10,106 nt of DNA from an uncultured Acholeplasmatales bacterium (GCA_937877075.1 CALEGD010000068.1:1-10106); one strand, 5' to 3'. Positions 1 through 6,181 are shown, counted from the first letter of the stretch. The notes: generated by a model from the letters alone, not told the origin. Numbers and translations are program-made.

Positions 1-439
1 GAAGCAGTCTTACAACACTATCAATAATTGCCATTGCCGGTATTTCGCCACCGGTAAGAATATAGTCCCCCACCGATATTTCTTCATCAAGATAATCGGT
101 GATTCTAAAATCTATTCCTTCATAATGGCCACAGACCAGAATCAAATGATTTACTTTGGAAAATTCAATAGCTTTTTTTTGCTTGTAAACATTGCCAAGA
201 GGGGTTGCCAAAACTTTATGAGCTACTTCATAGCCTTCTATACTTCGAAGACAATCCAAAATCGGCTGCAACCCTATGATCATACCGGCACCGCCGCCAT
301 AAGAATAATCATCTACTCTTTTATTTTTATCCAGTGAATAATTTATCTCAACCAATTCTTTTTCCATTGCCCTTTTTATAATTGAAGATTCAAGCCCAGA
401 AAACATCTCGGGAAATAAGGTGAGAATATCAATTCTCAT
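1..439 (-). CDS. trmD: tRNA (guanine-N1-)-methyltransferase TrmD, partial (C-terminus beyond window)
   Basis: TrmD uses SAM to methylate N1 of G37, next to the anticodon of tRNAs reading CNN codons, and so prevents +1 frameshifting. Translating the reverse strand from the ATG at 439 gives 146 residues before the window edge. They begin MRIDILTLFPEMF, typical of TrmD. Family motifs are present: GGGAGM (48-53), CGHYEGID (103-110) and the knot-forming ISVGDYILTGGE (121-132). The first ATG shares the four bases ATGA with the rimM stop, and a GAGGGG ribosome binding site lies inside the end of rimM, so the two genes are probably translationally coupled. RimM-TrmD adjacency is the normal bacterial order. 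About the last 90 residues should lie beyond position 1. Identification is firm. Confidence 0.96.
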   Translation of the reverse strand, partial: MRIDILTLFPEMFSGLESSIIKRAMEKELVEINYSLDKNKRVDDYSYGGGAGMIIGLQPILDCLRSIEGYEVAHKVLATPLGNVYKQKKAIEFSKVNHLILVCGHYEGIDFRITDYLDEEISVGDYILTGGEIPAMAIIDSVVRLL

Positions 440-942
440 ATCAACCCCTCAATCGGTGTAATTATTATTATCCCTGATTCGAGATTAACTTCCCTAACAA
501 ATTCTGCTATAAAAGGGATTAACGCTTCTTTCCCATTATTTTTTTTTAAAACTAGCATCGCACCTTGAGGTACTTCTTCTACATCAATAATCTTACCAAA
601 TTTTTCTCCGGACAAAGAAAATGCCTCAAGACCGATTAATTCATCATAATAATATTCATCAATATCTAATTCTGGAAGACTATCCTGATCAACATAAATC
701 TCCATCTGAATATAAGGCAAGACATCATTAATATTTTTTAGATTATTAAAAGTAATTAAGTCCAGACCTTTATGATTCCGATGAGAATCAATAGTGATCG
801 GAATAACTTTCTCTTTATCTTTAAGGTAAAGAACTTGTCCAATCTTAAATCTTTCATCTTTAAAATCGGAATCAGACATTACTTTGACTTCGCCTTTAAT
901 TCCATGCGTACCGACAATTTTCCCGACTAATACATATTTCAT
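436..942 (-). CDS. rimM: 16S rRNA processing protein RimM
   Basis: RimM is a 30S assembly factor that binds ribosomal protein S19 and helps mature the 16S rRNA head domain. The 168-residue product has normal family length. The N-terminal RimM barrel carries GTHGIKGEVK (11-20). The C-terminal PRC-barrel begins at EYYYDELIG (96-104) and includes the conserved LIPF segment (141-144). The start overlaps the upstream ATPase stop by ATGA and is preceded by GAGG about 8 nt away, so translation is probably coupled to the ATPase. No obvious sigma-A promoter was seen in the last 150 nt of the ATPase gene, so its transcript most likely comes from the arsR promoter. In related bacteria rimM follows khpA directly. 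Confidence 0.95.
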   Translation of the reverse strand: MKYVLVGKIVGTHGIKGEVKVMSDSDFKDERFKIGQVLYLKDKEKVIPITIDSHRNHKGLDLITFNNLKNINDVLPYIQMEIYVDQDSLPELDIDEYYYDELIGLEAFSLSGEKFGKIIDVEEVPQGAMLVLKKNNGKEALIPFIAEFVREVNLESGIIIITPIEGLI

Positions 943-3395
943 TCTTTTATCCTCATTGCTCTTAAAGAATTAATAACGGCAATTAATGAAACCCCGACAT
1001 CAGCAAACAAAGCCAGATAAATCAAAACAAAAAAGAGAGGTTTTAGGAAGGTGCCAATTAATAAGGGTTCAAGAATAGCCAAAAATAAAACCAAAAACTT
1101 GATTGAGAGAGCCAAAACAATATTCTGAATAACAATTCGTTTTGTCTTCTTCGCAATCTTGATTAATGTAGAGAGTTTTACTAAATCATCTGTCATCAAG
1201 ACAATATCCGCAACTTGAATTGCAGCATCACTGCCTAGTCCGCCCATAGCAATACCAACATCGGCCCGACTTAATACCGGAGCATCATTGATGCCGTCAC
1301 CTACAAAAGCTACCCGCTCATAAGGATTAGACTCAAGTTTAATTTCAGATACTTTATTAACCTTATCAAGGGGATCCATACCGGAAGTATATTCATCAAT
1401 TCCAAGTTGAACTGCGACATCTTCCGCTACCTCCCCGGAGTCTCCGGTCAACATAATTGTTTTTGTTATCCCCGCTTCTTTTAGTTTTTCCATAGCAATG
1501 GCAGCATTATATTTAATCTCATCCTTGATGAGAAAATAACCTTCACATTTACCGTTAATCGCAATATAGATAATAGAGCCGATGCCTTTTACTTCGGGAA
1601 CTTCAAGATTCTCTTGTTTTAAGAAATCATCCTTGCCAATCAGAATTTTCTTTCGATCAACGATACAACTGATTCCGATTGTTGAACTCTGCTTCTCGGA
1701 TTTAATCCGAGAAGGATTAATTTTTTCTGTTCCATAAGCTTCAATAATCGATTTTGCTATCGGATGATTGGAATTGATCTCAGCATGAGCGGCATATTCC
1801 AAAAGTTCTTTCTCATTATAATCTCCAAAACTAGCAATTTCATTCAAAGCAAACCGCCCGTTGGTAAGGGTGCCGGTCTTATCAAAGACAAAGGTCTTAA
1901 CATTTGTTAGAGCTTCAAGATAATTACTACCTTTAACCAAAATCCCTTGTCGGCTAGCTCCACCGATGCCTCCAAAAAATCCGAGTGGTATAGAGATTAC
2001 CAAAGCACAAGGACAAGAAACAACCAAGAAAATCAAAGCGGTCATAATCGACTCTTTGAAACCGCCTTTCCAACTTGTATCTCCCAAGAGAAAAGGAAGA
2101 GCAATGGCAAGAATGAAAGCAATAATCACCACCGTCGGCGTATAATAGCGAGCAAATCGGGTTATGTAGTTTTCTGATTTTGTTTTAAGGCTACCTGCAT
2201 TCTCAACCATATCCAGAATCTTCGCAACCATTGATTCTTGGTAAACCTTGGTAACTTTGATTTTTAAATTACCGTCAATACTAATTCCTCCGGATAAAAC
2301 CTTATCGCCTTCTCGTACTTCCTGATGCAAGCTTTCGCCGGTTAAGGCGGAGTTATCGATTTCGGCTTCTCCTTCAATTATGATACCGTCAAGCGGAATT
2401 CTTTCTCCGGGTTTAACTAAAATAATATCCCCGACAACAACTTCGACCGGCTCCATTTGGATTAACTCCCCTTCTACAATCACCGTTGCCGATAAGGGTT
2501 GGATATCAAGGAGACTCGCGATTGATCTTCTCGAATAATTAACAGCATGTTGTTGTAGCAATTCTCCGATTTTATAAAAAATCATTACAAAAATTGCTTC
2601 GTCATAATATTGAACTAAAAGAGCGGTTATTGTTGCTAGGGTCATCAAAAACTTTTCATCAAAGATGCGCCCAGATTTAATATTCTTAAAAGCCGCATAA
2701 AGAACATCGCCGGAAATAAGAATATAAGCGGAAACATAAGTAACATAAATGATCGCCTTTTGGATAAAGGTATCTTGAAATTTATCAACTTGGTTCATAA
2801 AAGTTTTAATAATAAAACCAATGATGAAAATTGCCAGACCAATCAGAAAATAAGTAAGTCTGCTTTTATCAATGTTAAGATTAAAATCAATGTTGCGTTT
2901 CTTATCTTCTTTTTTTATAACCTTGATGCCGGCATCAACGCTAACAGCTATTTCTTCAACTTCCTTTTCCAAATTGTTTATCAATTTTTTATCGCATGAT
3001 TCTATGATAAAACGGGTAGAAGCAAAATCAACAACTATGAGTTCATGGTCAAAAGTTCTTTTTGCTATCCGCTCAATTTTTGCAGCACAATTTGCACAAT
3101 CGAGATTTTCAAGTATCAAAACTTTTCTATAGGTAGGACGAATAATTTGTTCATTAATTTCAATATCAGAACCAGCCTTCTTAATTATCGACAAAATCAT
3201 CTCTGTATCGAATTCTGCAGTCTCTTGATTATAAAAGTCAATATGAAGAGTATTAGCCTCTTGATTGAATCGAAAATTGCCGTTCTTGAAACTGTTTGCC
3301 AGATCAAACTCAATTTTCCTTATTTGACTTGATGAAATATTATTTAAAAAAAATTGTTTTTTAAGATTTTTGTTCATAATTACTATGGGAAGCAT
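939..3395 (-). CDS. P1B-type Zn(II)/Cd(II)(/Pb/Co) exporting ATPase, CadA/ZntA-like
   Basis: This heavy-metal P-type ATPase (818 residues) would pump divalent metal out of the cytoplasm at the expense of ATP. Visible elements: an HMA domain with CANC (C100, C103), membrane helices from about 180, TGES (352-355) in the actuator domain, and the metal-gate CPC (461-463). The DKTGTLT phosphorylation site follows (D505), then NHP (543-545) and GDGINDAP (699-706). K766 and D799 in the last helices match the Lys/Asp pair of the zinc/cadmium (P1B-2) group and argue against copper. Residues ~12-85 look like a second HMA-type fold without the CxxC. No ribosome binding site is evident. The start at 3395 overlaps arsR by 35 nt, and an alternative ATG at 3377 (residue 7) overlaps by 17 nt. 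Either way translation is probably coupled to arsR. The stop overlaps the rimM start. Confidence 0.93.
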   Translation of the reverse strand: MLPIVIMNKNLKKQFFLNNISSSQIRKIEFDLANSFKNGNFRFNQEANTLHIDFYNQETAEFDTEMILSIIKKAGSDIEINEQIIRPTYRKVLILENLDCANCAAKIERIAKRTFDHELIVVDFASTRFIIESCDKKLINNLEKEVEEIAVSVDAGIKVIKKEDKKRNIDFNLNIDKSRLTYFLIGLAIFIIGFIIKTFMNQVDKFQDTFIQKAIIYVTYVSAYILISGDVLYAAFKNIKSGRIFDEKFLMTLATITALLVQYYDEAIFVMIFYKIGELLQQHAVNYSRRSIASLLDIQPLSATVIVEGELIQMEPVEVVVGDIILVKPGERIPLDGIIIEGEAEIDNSALTGESLHQEVREGDKVLSGGISIDGNLKIKVTKVYQESMVAKILDMVENAGSLKTKSENYITRFARYYTPTVVIIAFILAIALPFLLGDTSWKGGFKESIMTALIFLVVSCPCALVISIPLGFFGGIGGASRQGILVKGSNYLEALTNVKTFVFDKTGTLTNGRFALNEIASFGDYNEKELLEYAAHAEINSNHPIAKSIIEAYGTEKINPSRIKSEKQSSTIGISCIVDRKKILIGKDDFLKQENLEVPEVKGIGSIIYIAINGKCEGYFLIKDEIKYNAAIAMEKLKEAGITKTIMLTGDSGEVAEDVAVQLGIDEYTSGMDPLDKVNKVSEIKLESNPYERVAFVGDGINDAPVLSRADVGIAMGGLGSDAAIQVADIVLMTDDLVKLSTLIKIAKKTKRIVIQNIVLALSIKFLVLFLAILEPLLIGTFLKPLFFVLIYLALFADVGVSLIAVINSLRAMRIKE

Positions 3396-3663
3396 GGATA
3401 AAAATTTGTTCTAATATCACTTCTACATGATTATCAAACAAACTATATATTACTTCTTTTCCTCTTCTTTTGCTTTTAACAAGATCATTATCCTTTAATA
3501 TCTTCAATTGATGAGATATAGCAGATTGTGTCATCCCCAGTTTTTCCGCAATCTTAGAAACAGATTCTTCACTTCCTGAAAGAACTCTGATGATTCGAAA
3601 GCGAGTCAAATCACCTAAAGCCTTAGCAATCTTGACACAGTTCTCAAAAATATATCCATCCAT
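3361..3663 (-). CDS. ArsR/SmtB-family zinc-sensing repressor, CzrA-like
   Basis: This 100-residue winged-helix repressor should bind DNA when metal-free and release it on binding Zn(II) or Co(II), de-repressing the exporter encoded next to it. The helix-turn-helix covers about 34-62 (SKIAEKLGMTQSAISHQL). Near the C-terminus D77, H79, H90 and H93 reproduce exactly the D-x-H-x10-H-x2-H alpha-5 metal site described for CzrA. The ELCVCD cysteine site of CadC/ArsR sensors is absent, so zinc/cobalt is more likely than cadmium or arsenic. I chose the ATG at 3663, 6 nt after AAAGGTG. A GTG at 3672 would add three residues but lies inside that ribosome binding site. The gene sits 3' of its own promoter and operator and overlaps the ATPase start. 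Confidence 0.93.
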   Translation of the reverse strand: MDGYIFENCVKIAKALGDLTRFRIIRVLSGSEESVSKIAEKLGMTQSAISHQLKILKDNDLVKSKRRGKEVIYSLFDNHVEVILEQIFIHASHSNYEQKS

Positions 3664-3682
3664 AACTTTCACCTTTATCTTT

Positions 3683-3696
3683 TGAATACTTGTTCA
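3683..3696. promoter_or_regulatory. ArsR/SmtB-type operator for the arsR-ATPase operon
   Basis: On the minus strand the site reads TGAACA-AG-TATTCA, an inverted repeat with one mismatch. It fits the TGAAyA...TrTTCA type bound by SmtB/CzrA-class repressors. It lies just downstream of the predicted transcription start (near 3700) and upstream of the arsR ribosome binding site, a position suited to autorepression. That the encoded ArsR binds here is inferred from position and motif. Confidence 0.75.
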
Positions 3697-3706
3697 TACC
3701 TTCATA

Positions 3707-3735
3707 ATTATATCCAAAGAAAATAAAAATGTCAA
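3707..3735 (-). promoter_or_regulatory. Sigma-A promoter of arsR-ATPase-rimM-trmD
   Basis: A perfect consensus promoter: TTGACA (3730-3735), a 17-nt spacer and TATAAT (3707-3712). The predicted start is near 3700, giving a leader of about 37 nt that contains the ArsR operator. Because the promoter is at full consensus strength, repression would be the main control. Confidence 0.88.
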
Positions 3736-3741
3736 TATAAC

Positions 3742-3766
3742 AAAAAAAGTTAGCATAATTGCTAAC
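3742..3766 (-). terminator. Rho-independent terminator after khpA
   Basis: On the minus strand GTTAGCA-TAAT-TGCTAAC-type arms (7 bp, 4-nt loop; 3749-3766) are followed directly by seven T (3742-3748). The stem starts at the first base of the khpA stop codon. It separates rpsP-khpA from the arsR transcription unit. The stem is only moderately GC-rich, so read-through is possible. Confidence 0.75.
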
Positions 3767-4017
3767 TAAAATGAGTCAACGGAGATTTCAATTTTCTTTC
3801 CGTAACGTGCTACACAAGCATATGCGATTGTCCGAACCGAATTGATAACTCGTCCTTTTTTTCCAATAATACGCCCCACATCTTCAGCATTGACCATAAT
3901 CTGGATTGTAATAACATTATCTTCTTCAGAAAAGATCTTTACAACCATATCTTCCGGATGAAGAACTAACGGATATACCAGATCGCTGACTAATTTTTCG
4001 TAATTAATTTCTTTCAT
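3766..4017 (-). CDS. khpA: KH-domain RNA-binding protein KhpA (YlqC)
   Basis: The product is 83 residues, the usual KhpA length, and is almost entirely a type II KH domain. GRIIGKKGR (48-56) holds the GxxG RNA-binding loop (G52-K-K-G55), followed by the typical VINSVRTI helix. KhpA works with KhpB (Jag/EloR) in Gram-positive bacteria as a small-RNA and mRNA binder affecting cell elongation and division. It lies 9 nt after rpsP, its conserved partner gene, with only a weak AGGT ribosome binding site, so coupling to rpsP is likely. A terminator overlaps its stop codon, whereas in most Firmicutes the operon continues into rimM. Confidence 0.93.
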   Translation of the reverse strand: MKEINYEKLVSDLVYPLVLHPEDMVVKIFSEEDNVITIQIMVNAEDVGRIIGKKGRVINSVRTIAYACVARYGKKIEISVDSF

Positions 4018-4026
4018 TAGTGGTAC

Positions 4027-4293
4027 CTACTTTACCTTATTTGCATACTTTTCCATGATACCCATTCTTGAAAGTAAAGATCTTACGGTGTCGGTCGGTT
4101 GGGCTCCATTATTCAACCATTTTAAAGCTTTTTCTTCATCGATTTTCAGCGTATTATCCTTTTCAATCGGATGATAGGTGCCGAGTATTTCAATAAAACG
4201 ACCGTCGCGCGGATCTCTTGAATCGGCAGCAACTATTCTGTAATAAGGCCGTTTTTTCGCCCCCAGCCTCTGCAATCTTAATTTTACAGCCAT
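4027..4293 (-). CDS. rpsP: 30S ribosomal protein S16
   Basis: The 88-residue product begins MAVKLRLQRLGAKKRPYYRI, the highly conserved S16 start, followed by ADSRDPRDGRFIE and the LGTYHP turn. S16 binds the 5' domain of 16S rRNA early in 30S assembly. AAGGAGG sits 6 nt before the ATG, and a consensus promoter with an extended -10 is about 50 nt upstream. It heads a short unit with khpA. Its usual upstream partner ffh is not here, and ylbE precedes it instead. Confidence 0.97.
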   Translation of the reverse strand: MAVKLRLQRLGAKKRPYYRIVAADSRDPRDGRFIEILGTYHPIEKDNTLKIDEEKALKWLNNGAQPTDTVRSLLSRMGIMEKYANKVK

Positions 4294-4322
4294 TTTAATC
4301 CTCCTTATTTAATTGATAAACT

Positions 4323-4351
4323 ATTATAACATATTCAATAATTGCTGTCAA
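4323..4351 (-). promoter_or_regulatory. Sigma-A promoter of rpsP-khpA
   Basis: TTGACA (4346-4351), 17-nt spacer, TATAAT (4323-4328), plus TG one base before the -10 (extended -10). The predicted start near 4316 leaves a leader of about 23 nt with AAGGAGG. The -35 lies inside a long inverted repeat (4344-4369). Confidence 0.88.
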
Positions 4352-4369
4352 GCAAATTTGCTTAACAGC
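4344..4369. repeat. 26-bp near-perfect inverted repeat over the rpsP -35 box
   Basis: Two abutting 13-bp arms, GCTGTCAAGCAAA and its complement with one mismatch. No T-run follows on the minus strand, so it does not look like a normal terminator for ylbE. Its overlap with the -35 hexamer suggests an operator. Its core arms (GTCAAGC-N6-GCTTAAC) repeat those of the terminator hairpin at 4391-4410. Confidence 0.6.
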
Positions 4370-4385
4370 TATCTTTTCTACATAT

Positions 4386-4410
4386 AAAAAGTCAAGCATT
4401 ACCGCTTGAC
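4386..4410 (-). terminator. Rho-independent terminator after ylbE
   Basis: On the minus strand GTCAAGC-N6-GCTTGAC (7-bp perfect stem, 4391-4410) is followed by five T (4386-4390), 3 nt after the ylbE stop codon. It ends the rsuA-ylbD-ylbE unit before the rpsP promoter. Confidence 0.75.
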
Positions 4411-4413
4411 ATT

Positions 4414-4641
4414 TTATTGGTTTGAAAGATATTTAATCATGGCACCAGCAAAGTTCACTTGATTCTTCAAGGATTCCAGCCGATCATATGTCGTGATCTT
4501 TAACGCCTTTTTTACAACCCTTTCAAATTCCGAGAAATACTTTGGATCAAGATCAAGAAAATAGTACCATTTGGGATGACGGCGTAGATAATCAAGATAC
4601 TGCTCATTTTCATAAAGCTTATGGATTATTTCATCTCGCAT
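4414..4641 (-). CDS. ylbE: YlbE-like family protein
   Basis: The 75-residue product matches the YlbE family of Bacilli in length and layout: a short N-terminal helix, the conserved R(R/E)HPKWYYFLDLDP segment (20-33), an F-E-hydrophobic helix, and a C-terminal amphipathic stretch ending MIKYLSNQ. No biochemical function is established for the family. The ATG abuts the ylbD TAA with no gap, so translation is probably coupled. The pairing with ylbD matches the B. subtilis ylbD-ylbE order, which strengthens both calls. Confidence 0.85.
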   Translation of the reverse strand: MRDEIIHKLYENEQYLDYLRRHPKWYYFLDLDPKYFSEFERVVKKALKITTYDRLESLKNQVNFAGAMIKYLSNQ

Positions 4642-5013
4642 TTAATCCCACCATTCATCATAAGGAGATCTAATATATTGAGTTGCTTTATTTTTTCCAC
4701 CGAAGGATTGCGCTATTTGAATCACTTTCTGTACAGTATTTAAAGTGCGGTAGATACTATCGGGATTGACTTTTTGAAGGTAGCCGACAACGTTTCTGAT
4801 ACTGTCCATATTAAGACTCAGATTATTGCCATCGCGATTTATCGGTCCCTGTTTTGAATCATCACGATAATTCTGCCAACCGGGATCATTCTCCCCATAC
4901 AAAACCCACTCCTCATATACATTCTGCCAAGTTTTTGTTCCGTTTCTTACTTCATCGCGTAATTTAGGATATCGATTCACAAATTCTCGGAACTCATCCA
5001 ATCTTGAATTCAT
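4642..5013 (-). CDS. ylbD: YlbD-family putative spore coat protein
   Basis: The 123-residue soluble protein opens with LDEFREFVNRYPKL, then TKTWQNVYEEWVLYGENDPGW (26-46, core Trp/Glu/Asp residues), the signature of the YlbD coat-protein family. A variable polar middle follows, then an amphipathic C-terminal helix with a Phe-Gly-Gly turn. In B. subtilis YlbD is annotated as a putative coat protein; its exact role is not established. The ATG is preceded by GAGGTGG. The gene lies 33 nt after rsuA and directly before ylbE. A sigma-K-like promoter sequence overlaps the end of rsuA, so it may be expressed both with rsuA and separately in a mother cell. In non-sporulating relatives the family may have another role. 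Confidence 0.87.
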   Translation of the reverse strand: MNSRLDEFREFVNRYPKLRDEVRNGTKTWQNVYEEWVLYGENDPGWQNYRDDSKQGPINRDGNNLSLNMDSIRNVVGYLQKVNPDSIYRTLNTVQKVIQIAQSFGGKNKATQYIRSPYDEWWD

Positions 5014-5028
5014 ACTGCCACCTCACTA

Positions 5029-5057
5029 TAATTTATTATTGATGGGCTAATTATGTG
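5029..5057 (-). promoter_or_regulatory. Possible sigma-K-type promoter of ylbD
   Basis: On the minus strand CACA (5054-5057), a 16-nt spacer and AATAAATTA (5029-5037). This matches the Bacillus sigma-K consensus mACm-N16/17-CATANNNTA except for the first base of the -10. The -35 lies just inside the 3' end of rsuA. The leader would be about 10 nt, leaving GGTGG for ribosome binding, which is tight. Motif-based only. Confidence 0.35.
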
Positions 5058-5766
5058 AATCTTTTTTCAAACTTTCGATTTCTCTTGCCTTCATGACACG
5101 ATACTCGCCAGAATTCAAACTTAAATCAAGTTTTAAATTTCCAATTTCCATACGAATAAGACGTTTTACTTCTTTTCCGACTTTGCTGCACATTCGCCTT
5201 ACTTGATGAAATTTTCCCTCATAGATAGTTACATAAGCTTCATTGGGTGAAATAATTTCCAAGCGAGCAGGTTTAGTAGTAAAGTCTTTCCCCTTGCCGT
5301 CTTTTATCATCATCCCTTTGAAGAAGTCTTCAACATCAGATTTTGAAAAAACACCTTCAACTAAAACATAATACTTTTTTGGACAATGATAATTAGGACT
5401 AGTCAGGCGATGTGTAAGTTCACCATCATTAGTAAGTAAGAGCAAACCCTCCGAATTAAGGTCCAAACGCCCGGCAATAAATAAATTGTATTTTTCATAA
5501 CCAGAAACGAGATTCAAGATTGAAGGATAATCTCCGTCGGTTCTTGAAGAAAGATAACCAATCGGCTTATTCATCATCAGATAGATATTCTTTTCAAACC
5601 CAAGAATTTGGTCATCGAAACTGATAACATCTTTATTCTCATCTATCTGTAAATCAGTCTTTTGAACTATTTTTCCATTGACTTCAAGTTTTCCTTTACG
5701 GATAAGGCTCTTTGCCTCAGATCTAGTAAGATTTAAAGCATAAGATATATATTTGTCTAAACGCAT
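5047..5766 (-). CDS. rsuA: Pseudouridine synthase, RsuA family (16S rRNA or related target)
   Basis: The 239-residue enzyme converts a specific rRNA uridine to pseudouridine. An N-terminal S4 RNA-binding domain (about 1-55, RLDKYIS...LIRKGKLEVNG) is followed by the synthase domain with NKPIGYLSS (66-74) and the catalytic motif GRLDLNSEGLLLLTND. Asp102 is the expected nucleophile, at the same number as in E. coli RsuA. GKFHQVRRM (about 184-192) is typical of the RsuA/RluB/E/F group. U516 of 16S rRNA is the likeliest target, but RluB-type specificity cannot be excluded. GGGAG precedes the ATG by about 9 nt. It heads the rsuA-ylbD-ylbE unit and is transcribed divergently from the Q/G-rich gene. 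Confidence 0.9.
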   Translation of the reverse strand: MRLDKYISYALNLTRSEAKSLIRKGKLEVNGKIVQKTDLQIDENKDVISFDDQILGFEKNIYLMMNKPIGYLSSRTDGDYPSILNLVSGYEKYNLFIAGRLDLNSEGLLLLTNDGELTHRLTSPNYHCPKKYYVLVEGVFSKSDVEDFFKGMMIKDGKGKDFTTKPARLEIISPNEAYVTIYEGKFHQVRRMCSKVGKEVKRLIRMEIGNLKLDLSLNSGEYRVMKAREIESLKKDSHN

Positions 5767-5789
5767 AATTTATAACTCCCAAAAAAAAT

Positions 5790-5818
5790 CACCTTTTATA
5801 GCAAACTACCATATTATA
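5790..5818 (+). promoter_or_regulatory. Possible sigma-K-type promoter of the Q/G-rich gene
   Basis: CACC (5790-5793), a 16-nt spacer and CATATTATA (5810-5818) fit the sigma-K consensus mACm-N16/17-CATANNNTA at every specified base. The predicted start near 5825 is where AAAAGGAGG begins. No good sigma-A -35 was found for this gene. The site overlaps the extended -10 of divergent rsuA. Confidence 0.5.
5795..5803 (-). promoter_or_regulatory. Possible extended -10 promoter of rsuA-ylbD-ylbE
   Basis: On the minus strand TGCTATAAA gives an extended -10 (TGn plus TATAAA) with no recognisable -35. The start would be near 5788, with a leader of about 21 nt containing GGGAG. Confidence 0.4.
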
Positions 5819-5839
5819 AATTAGAAAAGGAGGATTGAA

Positions 5840-6181
5840 ATGTTTTCAAGAAAACCTTCCAGAAGTTCTAGGGCAATGCCCCCTCAAGGTGGGATGTTCG
5901 CCGGACCGCAATTTGGTCAGGAAATGTATAATCAGAACTTCTATGATCAGGGGCAGTTTTCTCAAGGTCCAATGCAACCCGGACAACAAATGGGTAATCA
6001 AAGTTCGCTCTATCCCGGAACGCAATTTGAAAAACTACAGTTTGAGATAAGTGAAAACCGGCGTCGGATCAATAACCTTACCCGTCGCGTTACTCGACTG
6101 GAAAATTATCTGAGAATTCGCGATAATTCTGATTATTCCATTGGAGATGAAGGGCAAATCCCCGGCGAGTTTTCAATGTAG
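5840..6181 (+). CDS. Hypothetical Gln/Gly/Met/Pro-rich protein with C-terminal coiled coil (coat-like composition)
   Basis: I do not recognise a family. The 113-residue product has a basic N-terminus (MFSRKPSRSSR), then a low-complexity stretch to about residue 60 rich in Gln, Gly, Met, Pro and Asn. Next is a charged helix (about 62-95) with heptad spacing of I/L/V residues (ISENRRRINNLTRRVTRLENYL), a probable coiled coil, and an acidic tail. There is no signal peptide or membrane segment. AAAAGGAGG sits 6 nt before the ATG, and a sigma-K-like promoter lies just upstream. The composition recalls small Firmicutes spore coat or surface proteins, but that is analogy. The gene ends in a 9-bp tail-to-tail overlap with the UPF0223 gene, and no terminator was seen. 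Confidence 0.82.
   Translation: MFSRKPSRSSRAMPPQGGMFAGPQFGQEMYNQNFYDQGQFSQGPMQPGQQMGNQSSLYPGTQFEKLQFEISENRRRINNLTRRVTRLENYLRIRDNSDYSIGDEGQIPGEFSM

Noticed and set aside
125..337. Open frame antisense to trmD
   Set aside because: TrmD motifs are intact on the other strand, and the antisense product has no family features.
1947..3332. Open frames on the plus strand across the ATPase gene (starts at 1947, 2760, 2872, 3045)
   Set aside because: Antisense shadows of a well-supported P-type ATPase; no ribosome binding sites or recognisable domains.
3664..3672. GTG start giving a 103-residue ArsR
   Set aside because: This GTG is part of the AAAGGTG ribosome binding site that serves the ATG at 3663.
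5835..6050. Frame overlapping the Q/G-rich gene
   Set aside because: It uses a non-ATG start with the wrong spacing from the ribosome binding site, which fits the ATG at 5840.
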